Part shown: piece after piece, positions 1-7,011 of the stretch
How the letters are laid out: every line of letters starts with the position of its first letter
Numbering within the stretch: the stretch's first letter is position 1
DNA from: a virus
Direction: 5' to 3' (one strand)
Virus record (IMG/VR): IMGVR_UViG_3300035701_000040
Location: 1-54,272 of that record
DNA: 54,272 nt
Notes under the pieces: model-generated
Database searches by the model: none
Told to the model about the DNA's origin: nothing
What the model saw: only the letters and a program-made list of their open reading frames with translations
Program-made: the position numbers and the translations under genes

Positions 1-127
1 CTGTCTTACCTGCGAAGCCGTTGCCAAGGTGGTCGATGAGAGGTTGATGGAGTGCGGGCATCGACGGCTGGACTGGATTGTCTGTGATGGTTGCGGTGGA
101 GATGGTCGTGAATGCACAAAGTGCCAC
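1..127. repeat. Terminal copy of the circularising repeat
   Basis: These 127 bases are identical to the last 127 bases of the window. A gene reads through the join in one frame, so the molecule is circular or circularly permuted, with a unit length of 54,145 bp. A length of exactly 127 is a common largest assembler k-mer, so this is probably an assembly overlap and not a real terminal repeat. Confidence 0.95.
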
Positions 128-271
128 GGATTCAAGGGTTGGTGTCTCACCTGCGAAGCCGTCGCCAAGGCCCGCGAGGATGCGCTGGCTGAGGCACAGG
201 CGATAGTAGATCGTTGTGTCAGTCCCATAGACATTTCAGTAGAAATGCGCCGATTGCGAGGTGCGAAATGA
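2..271 (+). CDS. Cysteine-rich zinc-binding protein, 3' part of the gene that crosses the join
   Basis: This is the C-terminal portion of the gene that starts at 53898; the whole protein is about 172 aa. It has CDGCGGDG and CTKCHG knuckles and a second copy of the phrase CLTCEAVAK, which also occurs earlier in the same protein, so a short Cys motif has duplicated internally. The Cys pairs imply zinc binding. No enzyme domain is recognised. Its stop overlaps the start of the next gene as ATGA, so the two are probably translationally coupled. Confidence 0.8.
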   Translation, partial: CLTCEAVAKVVDERLMECGHRRLDWIVCDGCGGDGRECTKCHGFKGWCLTCEAVAKAREDALAEAQAIVDRCVSPIDISVEMRRLRGAK

Positions 272-792
272 CACCTAATATCTACACCGTAAATGGTCTT
301 AAGTATGTCTCGCTCGATGCCTACGAAGCCCTCAAGGCCGAGCGCGACCAGCTTCGCCGTGAGATGGATGAAGCCTGGGAGCAAATTACACTCGCAAACT
401 CTGACGCAGGCGATGAAGCACGTAGGGCAAATAAGGTCGAGCTTGATGATGCGCGACCGACTCTATCGGCGCTTCAAGACTTGGTTCGCAAATTTGAAAC
501 TGCGCTTGACCTCGCGCTGGCGAAGTGCGCGGAGATAGGCGAGGCCTTGCACTCCATGGAAGTTGATATGCGCCAACGACTTGCCCCACTCCGAGAGGAA
601 AGTCGCAACGAACAGCGTGCGGACGACTTGGAATATTTTGCAGACTACATCCGCAACATCGCCAATAAGGCGACGATTGGACGCCAACCCTTGCTCGACC
701 AACTCAAGGCGCAGCGGGAACGCATCGAGGCGCTGGAGGCGGAGCGGAAAGATGGCCGAGGAGATGGGCGTCGAATCTCACACAGAGATTGA
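268..792 (+). CDS. Coiled-coil hypothetical protein
   Basis: A 174-aa protein rich in Glu, Arg, Ala and Leu, with long predicted helices (YEALKAERDQLRREMDEAWE and a C-terminal LKAQRERIEALEAERK segment), so a coiled coil is likely. The ATG at 268 overlaps the preceding stop (ATGA). That makes it a better start than an upstream ATG at 214 that lies inside the neighbour. It resembles the early coiled-coil proteins common in phages. Function unknown. Confidence 0.75.
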   Translation: MTPNIYTVNGLKYVSLDAYEALKAERDQLRREMDEAWEQITLANSDAGDEARRANKVELDDARPTLSALQDLVRKFETALDLALAKCAEIGEALHSMEVDMRQRLAPLREESRNEQRADDLEYFADYIRNIANKATIGRQPLLDQLKAQRERIEALEAERKDGRGDGRRISHRD

Positions 793-856
793 CTGTGCGG
801 AAGAAGTCGAAAGGGTCCTCGCCGCGTGCGAGAAGGAGGCCAGCGATGCTAGGTGA
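752..856 (+). CDS. Small acidic protein (34 aa)
   Basis: A short reading frame with a purine-rich ribosome site (GGAG, about 12 bases upstream). It overlaps the end of the coiled-coil gene and the start of the next membrane-protein gene. The product is acidic (MAEEMGVESHTEID...). Tight overlaps are the local style, which supports it, but at this length it could be chance. Confidence 0.4.
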   Translation: MAEEMGVESHTEIDCAEEVERVLAACEKEASDAR

Positions 857-1034
857 TGGCGCTTGGCTATTTGTTTTGGGTTTGTCCGCCCTAGCGTTCG
901 AGAGTCTAATTATCGCTCTTTGGGCGGGCGCACCCTGGCCCATTCTATTCGGCCTTGCCATTTTAGGTTTGATATGGTTTCACATTAGTTGGGAATTTTG
1001 TGAGGAGGCCAGCGGGCCGGAGGTGAAGCCGTGA
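846..1034 (+). CDS. Small membrane protein, two TM segments
   Basis: A 62-aa protein with two hydrophobic stretches (about residues 6-25 and 28-45) joined by a short loop. The start is set by AAGGAGG five bases before the ATG. It is followed by another membrane-protein gene through a GTGA overlap. The two may act together at the host membrane; no family is recognised. Confidence 0.7.
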   Translation: MLGDGAWLFVLGLSALAFESLIIALWAGAPWPILFGLAILGLIWFHISWEFCEEASGPEVKP

Positions 1035-1258
1035 TAAGGTCAATCCACCAACTGTGCTGCTTGTGTCTAGGTCTGCTGCTATCAGCTAGTGTAGCACTAT
1101 TCAAAGAGCAGTGGACTTGGGCGCTGCTAGCGGTCTGCGTTCCGTGGGACAAGGTGTTCACCTACATGGACACTGTGCTCACTGAATGGTATGAGCATAG
1201 GAAGCAGAAGCGGGTCGAGCGACAAGAGCAGGCTATCTACACGAGGGGTGGCAACTAG
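1031..1258 (+). CDS. Small membrane protein with basic tail
   Basis: 75 aa, starting at a GTG that overlaps the preceding stop (GTGA) with GGAGGTG upstream. The N-terminal half is hydrophobic (residues about 7-45) and the C-terminus is a charged helix (WYEHRKQKRVERQEQA). The pattern is that of an inner-membrane anchor with a cytoplasmic tail. Function unknown. Confidence 0.65.
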   Translation: MIRSIHQLCCLCLGLLLSASVALFKEQWTWALLAVCVPWDKVFTYMDTVLTEWYEHRKQKRVERQEQAIYTRGGN

Positions 1259-1261
1259 CAG

Positions 1262-3208
1262 ATGCTCACCAACGCCAGCGAACACTGCCTCTCCTGTCCT
1301 CAACGCGAGGTCGGTCAGAGCCGCATCTTGCCAGACGGACTCGTGAGCAGCGGGGTTGTGCTAGTCGGCGACTCACCTTACAAGGACGAGATTCGCTTAG
1401 GCAGGAACTTCAGTGGAGCGGCTGGCTACCTACTTGAGCGCCTGATTCGAGCTGTGAGCCGGGAGCGCAGTGAGTTCGGCGTAGCTAATACCATGTGGTG
1501 CTGCCCGCCGAGCTTAGGGTGGACAGACAAGTTTGCTGCTGCCCCAGCCCTAAGCAGTTGCAGAGCACACCTTGACGACTATCTCGCCTCCGTCCGCCCG
1601 CGCTGCATCGTGCCTATGGGTAATGTGGCCCTGCGCCGCATCTGCGACATTACAGGCATCGAGGCTCATCATGGCTACGTGCATGAGACTCCCTATGGGC
1701 TGGCGGTGCCGACCTTCCACCCCGCCTACTTGATTCGCGGCACAAGTGAAGTTGAGGGCCAGAAGTCTCGCAACCTGCGCTACTTCCCCGTGGTGGTGTT
1801 CGCGTTGCAGCGGGCGCTGGAGGTTGCGAGCGGGCGGTTCCAGAAACAGCCCGTCGAATACCTACTCGACCCAAGGCTGGAGGATGCCAAGGCTTATGTC
1901 GAACGCTGCCGTGAGCGCCAACTCGCTGACACCAGCGGAATCTACAGCTTTAGCTGTAGTAATGTAGTATCAAGTGAACACAGCTCGGGAGGTGCGCACG
2001 TTGCACCGACCCTCAAGACGGGCGAAGGAGCAGCCAGGGGTGACGGCGCTCATAGTGAGGGGGGGAACTCTGACGTAAGCATCCCCCCCTTTGTGGCTAG
2101 CCCTGGGGAGAGGCACCTGCTGGTGCCGACGGTCGCTGGGTTGTCGATGAGGATAGACCCGACAATGCCGACGGTCGGCAAGATTATAGGCATAAGCTCT
2201 CGGAGCAGCCAGAAGGCTGCGGCCCTGAGCGCAACAGCTTGTGGGCCAGATGCCGCAACCCGTGAGGGCGCGGGGGCTTCTACGTTTCTCAGCCTTTCCC
2301 CATCTGGCCCCAACCCCTCGGGCGGCGCGGCCCTCCAAGCGCCAGCCCTTGAGAGCGGCGGTGCGGGCGAGGGTAATCTCTGCCAAGGGCTACCTCCTGC
2401 CCGCATCCCGCTTCTATTCCTCGACCTTGAAACGCCGGAATCCTCAGCCTTCGAGGGCCAAGAAGAGGAGCCTCCGCAGTTCGCAGGCCGCAGGCTGAAG
2501 CTAGCTGGCCCCATTATCCGCTGTTCGTTCTCGCTATGGCCGGGGACGGCAGTGAGTTTTCCGTGGCAAGAGCCATTCATTAGTTGGGCGAAAGAGGTGA
2601 TTCAACGTGCTGATACGATTGCAGCCTGGAACGGCTATGACGCTGACTTTCCGAAATTGGGCGCAGAAGGAGTCTTGGGTGCAGGCATCAGAGGACGTTT
2701 ATCTACCGCCGGAGTACAACCTGTGCTGCTTGACCCGATGTGGGCCTGGCATTTCCTGCAAAGTGACCTACCCAAAGCCCTCGGCTTCGTCGCCCCGTTC
2801 TTCTACGACGGCCCGGCGTGGAAGCACCAAAGCGCGTCCGACCCTGCGTACTATAACGCAGTTGACTCAGACGCGGGGCTTAGAGCGCTTATCGGAACTA
2901 AGCAAGCGCTAGAGCGCCAAGGCCGTTGGGCGCGCTTCATGCGCCACTGCACCCAGACTCAGCCTATCTTTGAGCGCATGGGGTTCATTCAAGTTGACCG
3001 CGAGCAGCAGTCGGCGTTCCAAGCTCGACTGAAGCTGGAGTATGATGTTGCTCACGCTACACTGCAAACCAAGGCACCAGAGAGCATCAAGCCTGTGAAG
3101 GTCTGGAAGCGCCCGCCGAAGGATATGGCAGGGGTGCGAGCCGTCAAGGTGCCGACTGGGGAGCACCAAGGGCTGCTGGAACTGGAGGTGCCGGATGAGA
3201 ATACTTGA
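1262..3208 (+). CDS. polA: Split DNA polymerase A, N-terminal half: uracil-DNA glycosylase-like plus 3'-5' exonuclease
   Basis: 648 aa in three parts. Residues 1-200 resemble family-4 uracil-DNA glycosylase: C9-x2-C12, GDSPYKDEI at 36-44, cysteines near 80 and 100 that could complete a 4Fe-4S site, and HPAYL at 153-157. Residues about 225-380 are a low-complexity Ser/Gly/Ala/Pro linker with no domain signal. Residues 380-550 are a proofreading exonuclease: FLDLET (Exo I, D388/E390), AAWNGYDADF (Exo II) and YYNAVD (Exo III, D535). The end (ERMGFIQVDRE, about 571 onward) is the start of a polymerase thumb. The rest of the enzyme is encoded at 3646-4830, after an interposed methyltransferase gene that overlaps this one by 14 bases. 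Roles are inferred: replication with proofreading, and possibly uracil scanning. Confidence 0.85.
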   Translation: MLTNASEHCLSCPQREVGQSRILPDGLVSSGVVLVGDSPYKDEIRLGRNFSGAAGYLLERLIRAVSRERSEFGVANTMWCCPPSLGWTDKFAAAPALSSCRAHLDDYLASVRPRCIVPMGNVALRRICDITGIEAHHGYVHETPYGLAVPTFHPAYLIRGTSEVEGQKSRNLRYFPVVVFALQRALEVASGRFQKQPVEYLLDPRLEDAKAYVERCRERQLADTSGIYSFSCSNVVSSEHSSGGAHVAPTLKTGEGAARGDGAHSEGGNSDVSIPPFVASPGERHLLVPTVAGLSMRIDPTMPTVGKIIGISSRSSQKAAALSATACGPDAATREGAGASTFLSLSPSGPNPSGGAALQAPALESGGAGEGNLCQGLPPARIPLLFLDLETPESSAFEGQEEEPPQFAGRRLKLAGPIIRCSFSLWPGTAVSFPWQEPFISWAKEVIQRADTIAAWNGYDADFPKLGAEGVLGAGIRGRLSTAGVQPVLLDPMWAWHFLQSDLPKALGFVAPFFYDGPAWKHQSASDPAYYNAVDSDAGLRALIGTKQALERQGRWARFMRHCTQTQPIFERMGFIQVDREQQSAFQARLKLEYDVAHATLQTKAPESIKPVKVWKRPPKDMAGVRAVKVPTGEHQGLLELEVPDENT

Positions 3209-3656
3209 TGTTTCCGCTGGCAAGAGGGCTGTCTGGTTCAACAAGCATCGTCCGATGGCTACCTACCTCGACATTCGTGCAGAGGTTGAGCCAGACATTG
3301 TGGCAGACAGCCGTAACATGCCACAATTTGTGGACTCGACCTATGACCTAGCTGTGTTTGACCCACCCCACGTTAACTTTAGTGCTAGCGCGGAGCTGTC
3401 ACGGACTTATGGGCACCATACTACAGCGGAGATTCGTGACATCATCTGCCCCACTGGTAAGGAGCTTAGTCGTGTTTTGCGCCCTGACGGGCTGCTAGCG
3501 CTAAAGTGGAATGACCACGACCAGAAGCTGAGCAGGATACTTGATTTGCTGCCCGACTTTGAGCCTCTATTCGGCCACAAGGTAGCTCAGCGCAATCTTA
3601 GAGTAAGCCAAACTTATTGGGTCATGCTCCGCAATCGGAAGTTCGATGCAAACTGA
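3195..3656 (+). CDS. Class I SAM-dependent methyltransferase-like protein
   Basis: 153 aa. It shows motif I (MRILDVSAGKR), an Asp-rich second strand (TYLDIRAEVEPDIVADSRN), motif IV (DLAVFDPPH) and LSRVLRPDGLLALKWN. This matches a phage family of short methyltransferases with DPPH, where N6-adenine enzymes usually have DPPY. It appears full length. Both ends overlap the two halves of the DNA polymerase gene (14 and 11 bases), so the three are probably translated as one coupled unit. The substrate is unknown; phage DNA is one possibility. Confidence 0.75.
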   Translation: MRILDVSAGKRAVWFNKHRPMATYLDIRAEVEPDIVADSRNMPQFVDSTYDLAVFDPPHVNFSASAELSRTYGHHTTAEIRDIICPTGKELSRVLRPDGLLALKWNDHDQKLSRILDLLPDFEPLFGHKVAQRNLRVSQTYWVMLRNRKFDAN

Positions 3657-4830
3657 ACCCGTCTACATCACGCATTGGGAGAAGCTACTCGACTTCAACC
3701 CTCACTCTTGGCAGCAAGTCGGTGCGCTCATCAAGCACTGCGGCCTCGCCATGCCCCGCAAGCGTGGAGAGGACCGTGCAACCACTGAGGCCAAATACCT
3801 GCGCCGGTTCTCCAAGAAGCATGAGGTGTTCAAGTGGGTGCTCGAATGCCGTGAGCGCAAGAAGATGTTGAGCACCTATATGTGGCAGTTGGATGCCGAA
3901 GGGAAGGTGCATACAACCTATGGCTACCATCCGAGTACATGGCGCAAATCGAGCCGCAACGCCAACCTCCAAAATATTCCAGAGCGAAGTGACCTTGCAG
4001 GGAGCTTCCGGCGAATGCTCGTGGCAAGTCAAGGTCGAGTTCTCATCGAAGCCGACTCCAGTGCAATTGAGGCTGTGCTTGTCGGATATGGCGCGGGCTC
4101 TGAGCGATACATTCGCCTCGCCAAAGCGGGGATTCATGGATGGCTAGCCTCCTACTGGCTCGGTTGCCCCATCCCCCTCGACCTACCCGATGGAGAGCTG
4201 GCGCGGCGCTGCAAGGAGATGAAGAAGCTCAACCCGCCCGTCTACGAAGCCTGCAAGCGCGGTGGGATTCACGGCCCTAACTACCTGCTCACCTCACATG
4301 GCACCTATGACGAGTACGCTGAGCTGTTCCCCAAAGGGCTCAAGCAGGTCAAGGAGCTGCATGAGCTGTACTTCTCCCTGCCTCCCGGCCAAGACGTGAA
4401 GCGCTGGCAGCAAGCGACAATGGAACGTGCTCATGCTCAGCACTACCTCGACAACCACTTTGGCTATCGCCACTACTTCTACGACGTGTTCACTTGGGAC
4501 AGGAAGCGCGAGGGCTGGGGATTGGGCACCGACGCCAAGCGAGCTGTGGCCTTTGTGCCGCAGTCGGATGCGAGCGCCATTCAGACGGAAATCCTGCTCA
4601 AGCTCGCTGATACTGCTGTAGCTCCTTGGATGAGGTTGATTGTACATGACTCCCTCATCTTAGAGGCGCCAGAGGAGCAGGTGGACGTGGCTGTGGCACT
4701 CACTCAGCAGGTGTTCACAAGCTCGTGGCCGGAGCTGGGTGGGCTCAGCATCGGCTGCGAAGTGAGCATGGGCCGCAACCTAGCCCCCTTCGACGCGGCC
4801 ACGAACCCAGATGGAATGAGGAGCATATGA
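3646..4830 (+). CDS. polA: Split DNA polymerase A, C-terminal half: polymerase domain
   Basis: 394 aa. It begins with the thumb-region signature FNPHSWQQVGALIKHCGL, then RERKKMLSTYM and SRNANLQNIPER. Next come motif A (LIEADSSAIEAVL, with the metal-binding Asp kept), a motif B-like O helix (YEACKRGGIHGPNYLLT) and motif C (LIVHDSLILEAP). The usual HDE of motif C is HDS here: the catalytic Asp is kept and the following Glu is replaced. Joined to the 1262-3208 product it rebuilds a full family-A polymerase with little obviously missing. The ATG overlaps the methyltransferase gene by 11 bases. Confidence 0.87.
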   Translation: MQTEPVYITHWEKLLDFNPHSWQQVGALIKHCGLAMPRKRGEDRATTEAKYLRRFSKKHEVFKWVLECRERKKMLSTYMWQLDAEGKVHTTYGYHPSTWRKSSRNANLQNIPERSDLAGSFRRMLVASQGRVLIEADSSAIEAVLVGYGAGSERYIRLAKAGIHGWLASYWLGCPIPLDLPDGELARRCKEMKKLNPPVYEACKRGGIHGPNYLLTSHGTYDEYAELFPKGLKQVKELHELYFSLPPGQDVKRWQQATMERAHAQHYLDNHFGYRHYFYDVFTWDRKREGWGLGTDAKRAVAFVPQSDASAIQTEILLKLADTAVAPWMRLIVHDSLILEAPEEQVDVAVALTQQVFTSSWPELGGLSIGCEVSMGRNLAPFDAATNPDGMRSI

Positions 4831-5042
4831 GCCGAGTAGCTATCCGGGCGAGGCACATCCAACCCTTTATGAACTTTAACTATTGGATTGAGCTGGACGG
4901 AGAGTTCATCTCAAATGAGCTTGACTTGTCTGAAGCAGAGCGTAAGGCCCAGAAGATTGCATCTGCTCTAGGGGAGCAGAAATTTGACCGATTGGACTTC
5001 TGGAGTGCGCCTTTGGAAGTCAAGTGTAACTTGATTGAATGA
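4827..5042 (+). CDS. Hypothetical small protein (71 aa)
   Basis: Starts at an ATG overlapping the polymerase stop (ATGA), with AGGAG upstream. The sequence (FNYWIELDGEFISNELDLSE) suggests a small alpha/beta fold. No family recognised; its position suggests co-expression with the replication genes. Confidence 0.6.
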   Translation: MSRVAIRARHIQPFMNFNYWIELDGEFISNELDLSEAERKAQKIASALGEQKFDRLDFWSAPLEVKCNLIE

Positions 5043-5052
5043 GAGGTGTGTG

Positions 5053-5256
5053 ATGGACTATGAGGAGCTGATGGGATGGTTGGAGAGCATCGACCCGGAG
5101 GTTGGCTTACTGTCGCTGTACGATACTTGGGACGGTGAGCGTGTAACAAAAGTGCAGTTAAAGGTTCGACAACTAGCACGTGAACTCAGACGTGAACACT
5201 ACCTATTCCCCAAGGAGGAACTATGTCACTCGTCGATGACATCAAGAAGTGGGTGA
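5053..5256 (+). CDS. Hypothetical acidic small protein (67 aa)
   Basis: The ATG at 5053 is preceded by AGAGG at good spacing. The N-terminus is acidic and helical (MDYEELMGWLESIDPEVGLL) and the middle is basic (KVRQLARELRREH). Its last 34 bases overlap the next gene, whose ribosome site lies inside it. Function unknown. Confidence 0.55.
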   Translation: MDYEELMGWLESIDPEVGLLSLYDTWDGERVTKVQLKVRQLARELRREHYLFPKEELCHSSMTSRSG

Positions 5257-5543
5257 ACATCTTCAGTCCGGCAATCGCTGCCATCCCCGGTGTAGGGCCA
5301 GCGATGCCCTACGTCAGCATGGCCTTCGTCGCCATCGGTGAAGCTGAGCTGGCTCTCGGCCCCGGTAAAGGCCCGGAGAAACTCCAGCACGCCGTCAACG
5401 CTGCTGCGGACGCCATCAACATCTACAATGCAGCGATGGGAAAGAACTTCAACACCAGCGACATGATGGCTGCGCTAACCGATATGGTCAACGCTGGCGT
5501 GCGGTTCTGTAATGCGGTGGGGGCGTTCAAGAAGTCTAGTTAG
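5223..5543 (+). CDS. Hydrophobic/amphipathic protein at the end of the plus-strand unit
   Basis: 106 aa, with AAGGAGG before the ATG. It is rich in Ala, Gly and Val (FSPAIAAIPGVGPAMPYVSM), then amphipathic helices (LQHAVNAAADAINIYNAAMG). It is the last plus-strand gene, and its stop overlaps the stop of the converging lysis gene. A holin-like or membrane-active role is conceivable but unproven. Confidence 0.6.
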   Translation: MSLVDDIKKWVNIFSPAIAAIPGVGPAMPYVSMAFVAIGEAELALGPGKGPEKLQHAVNAAADAINIYNAAMGKNFNTSDMMAALTDMVNAGVRFCNAVGAFKKSS

Positions 5544-5873
5544 GCGTCTACACCCTCAACCGGCTCCGGCGGGTTCTGGTAGTCCGCTACGACCTCAAGG
5601 AGCCTATGGCCCGATAGCCACACCCTCTCGCGGGTTGCTCGCGCCATGATGATGCAGCCGTGTGAGGCAGTGTCGGGCAGTTTTACGCTGTCGCCGTGCA
5701 TGAGGAAGCCGGAGCGTCCGAACATCTGGTTGGTGGGGGCGGGCTGTAGCTCCATTACAAATGGCCCGTGTGTAGGTGTGTCGTGTGGGGGGTGAATCGT
5801 GCCCTGCGTAGCCTGTGGCGGAGTGGAGCCCATTGTGGTAGAGTTTGCCTGTGCGCTGCTCACAGGTCCACAC
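5540..5873 (-). CDS. L,D-transpeptidase-like (DUF2778-type) cell-wall enzyme, apparently frameshifted
   Basis: Two frames together match one family. The GTG at 5873 follows an AGGAAGG ribosome site and gives WTCEQRTGKLYHNG and ATGYAG, the usual N-terminus. The catalytic part is in the neighbouring frame: THGPFVMELQPAP, FGRSGFLMHGD, then SHGCIIM with the presumed nucleophile Cys. The frame changes between about 5790 and 5805. The segment that normally joins the halves, of roughly 20 residues, is missing. An ATG at 5863 would give a 107-aa product in the catalytic frame alone. The gene sits in the lysis cassette, so cutting or remodelling host peptidoglycan is likely, if it still works. Confidence 0.65.
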
Positions 5874-5874
5874 G

Positions 5875-6174
5875 CTATACAGCCTTCCTCTCGTCAGCCC
5901 GCTCGTGACGACGGTCGATGGCGTCTAGGTGCTCCTTCATAGAATCCTGAATCGCCGTCAGTTGAATGGTAGCGCCCTCCACCAGCCGAATCCGCTCATC
6001 ATGCTGCCCAGAGATGACCTGCAACGACTCGATGCCCCGCTCAATCGCTTGGAGGAGGTAGTCGCGCTTCCCCTTCTGCCAAAGGTATACCGCGACCGCG
6101 ATGCAGAAGGCCATCGTCAGCACGTCACCAACGCTTACGTTGGCTTCCAGCCCCACAGCGAATGGAGGAGTCAT
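5875..6174 (-). CDS. Lysis-cassette membrane protein: one TM plus coiled coil
   Basis: 99 aa starting at an ATG that overlaps the preceding stop (ATGA), with GGAGGAGG upstream. It has a TM segment (VLTMAFCIAVAVYLW, about residues 18-34), then a long charged helix (LLQAIERGIESLQVISGQHD...). This resembles XhlA-like or i-spanin-like proteins. It lies between a small hydrophobic gene and the cell-wall enzyme, so it probably helps lysis. Confidence 0.65.
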   Translation of the reverse strand: MTPPFAVGLEANVSVGDVLTMAFCIAVAVYLWQKGKRDYLLQAIERGIESLQVISGQHDERIRLVEGATIQLTAIQDSMKEHLDAIDRRHERADERKAV

Positions 6175-6413
6175 GGGGTTGGACCTCCTCCAACGGGAGG
6201 CAGGGAGTTGCCGCCTCCTAGCAAACTGCGCACCGCTGGGATGCGGAAGGCGTTCCCCGCAACAAGCTGGCTGATGTCGTGTAGCCAGCCATAGAGAAAC
6301 GCATACCATGCCGCGCCCCCTGGCTGTGGAGACGGCAGCCTGCCTACCGCTGTTGAGAACAGGTAGAACAGTGACAGTGACAACAATCCGTGAGCGTTAA
6401 TCCAATCGAGCAT
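6171..6413 (-). CDS. Putative holin-like small membrane protein
   Basis: 80 aa with AGGAGG upstream. It has a hydrophobic segment at residues about 8-25 (LLSLSLFYLFSTAVG) and a second, weaker one at about 35-52 (WYAFLYGWLHDI), then a Gly/Pro-rich tail. Size, hydrophobicity and position at the head of the lysis cassette suggest a holin; sequence alone cannot prove it. Confidence 0.5.
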   Translation of the reverse strand: MLDWINAHGLLSLSLFYLFSTAVGRLPSPQPGGAAWYAFLYGWLHDISQLVAGNAFRIPAVRSLLGGGNSLPPVGGGPTP

Positions 6414-6714
6414 GTTTAGTTTCCTCCTCCTCAGATTCCTCTTCCTCTTTCTCGTGTGAGAGCAGCGGGAACTCCTCGCCGTCTGCCGTCCAGAACTTGC
6501 ACACCCAGTCCGCTTTGATGTCCTTGTCGCCTTCTAGCCTCACAATCTCACAGGTTGATGCAGGCCGCACAAGGTTCTCGAAGAAGTGAATGCACCTCCG
6601 GCAACGCTCCGGGCCACTGGCTTCTTCGTAGTCCACTTCCTCCGGGCCGAACTTGGTTGGTCGGTCTGCGAGCAGGTCTTGGTAGTCAGCAAATGATGCG
6701 GTGTCTTCAGCCAT
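6397..6714 (-). CDS. HiPIP-like four-cysteine protein
   Basis: 105 aa. The core has the spacing C-x2-C-HFF, then STCEIVRLEGD and DWVCKFW. This four-Cys layout, with an aromatic after the last Cys, is that of high-potential iron-sulfur-like proteins seen in many phages. The C-terminus is strongly acidic (a run of Glu). Its role in the virion or infected cell is unknown. It overlaps the next gene by 17 bases. Confidence 0.6.
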   Translation of the reverse strand: MAEDTASFADYQDLLADRPTKFGPEEVDYEEASGPERCRRCIHFFENLVRPASTCEIVRLEGDKDIKADWVCKFWTADGEEFPLLSHEKEEEESEEEETKHARLD

Positions 6715-6716
6715 AG

Positions 6717-7010
6717 TTACTCGTTGACCGTGATTGAGAACCGGCCTTGTGTCTCCTTACACACGACATCGAATTGGTAGTCGTTAGCGCGTAGCGGCGC
6801 GCCGGAGATAGTACCGTCCGACTTGATTCCGAGCCCGCCTGGGAGCATATACTTAACGTCTCTTGGGGCTGGGGGCTTGTTGGAGACGCGGCAGCCAGTC
6901 AAGTTGTCCCCAACTTTAGCTGAATAAACTCTGCCGACGGCTCCATCGGGCAGCGGGATGACTGCCTTCGGGCTGTGTGCTAGTGCAATCGCTAGAATCA
7001 GTGTGGTCAT
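6717..7010 (-). CDS. Short exported Ig-like protein
   Basis: 97 aa. A short hydrophobic start (MTTLILAIALAHSPKA) could be a signal peptide. The rest matches part of a putative immunoglobulin (He_PIG) repeat: GRVYSAKVG, PPAPRDVKYMLPGGLGIKSD, GTISGAPLRANDYQF. It is the last of six adjacent genes whose products carry an N-terminal hydrophobic export or anchor segment. Confidence 0.6.
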   Translation of the reverse strand: MTTLILAIALAHSPKAVIPLPDGAVGRVYSAKVGDNLTGCRVSNKPPAPRDVKYMLPGGLGIKSDGTISGAPLRANDYQFDVVCKETQGRFSITVNE

Positions 7011-7011
7011 A

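Noticed and set aside
2050-2580. 176-codon minus-strand frame under the polymerase linker
   Set aside because: Opposite a supported gene; low-complexity product.
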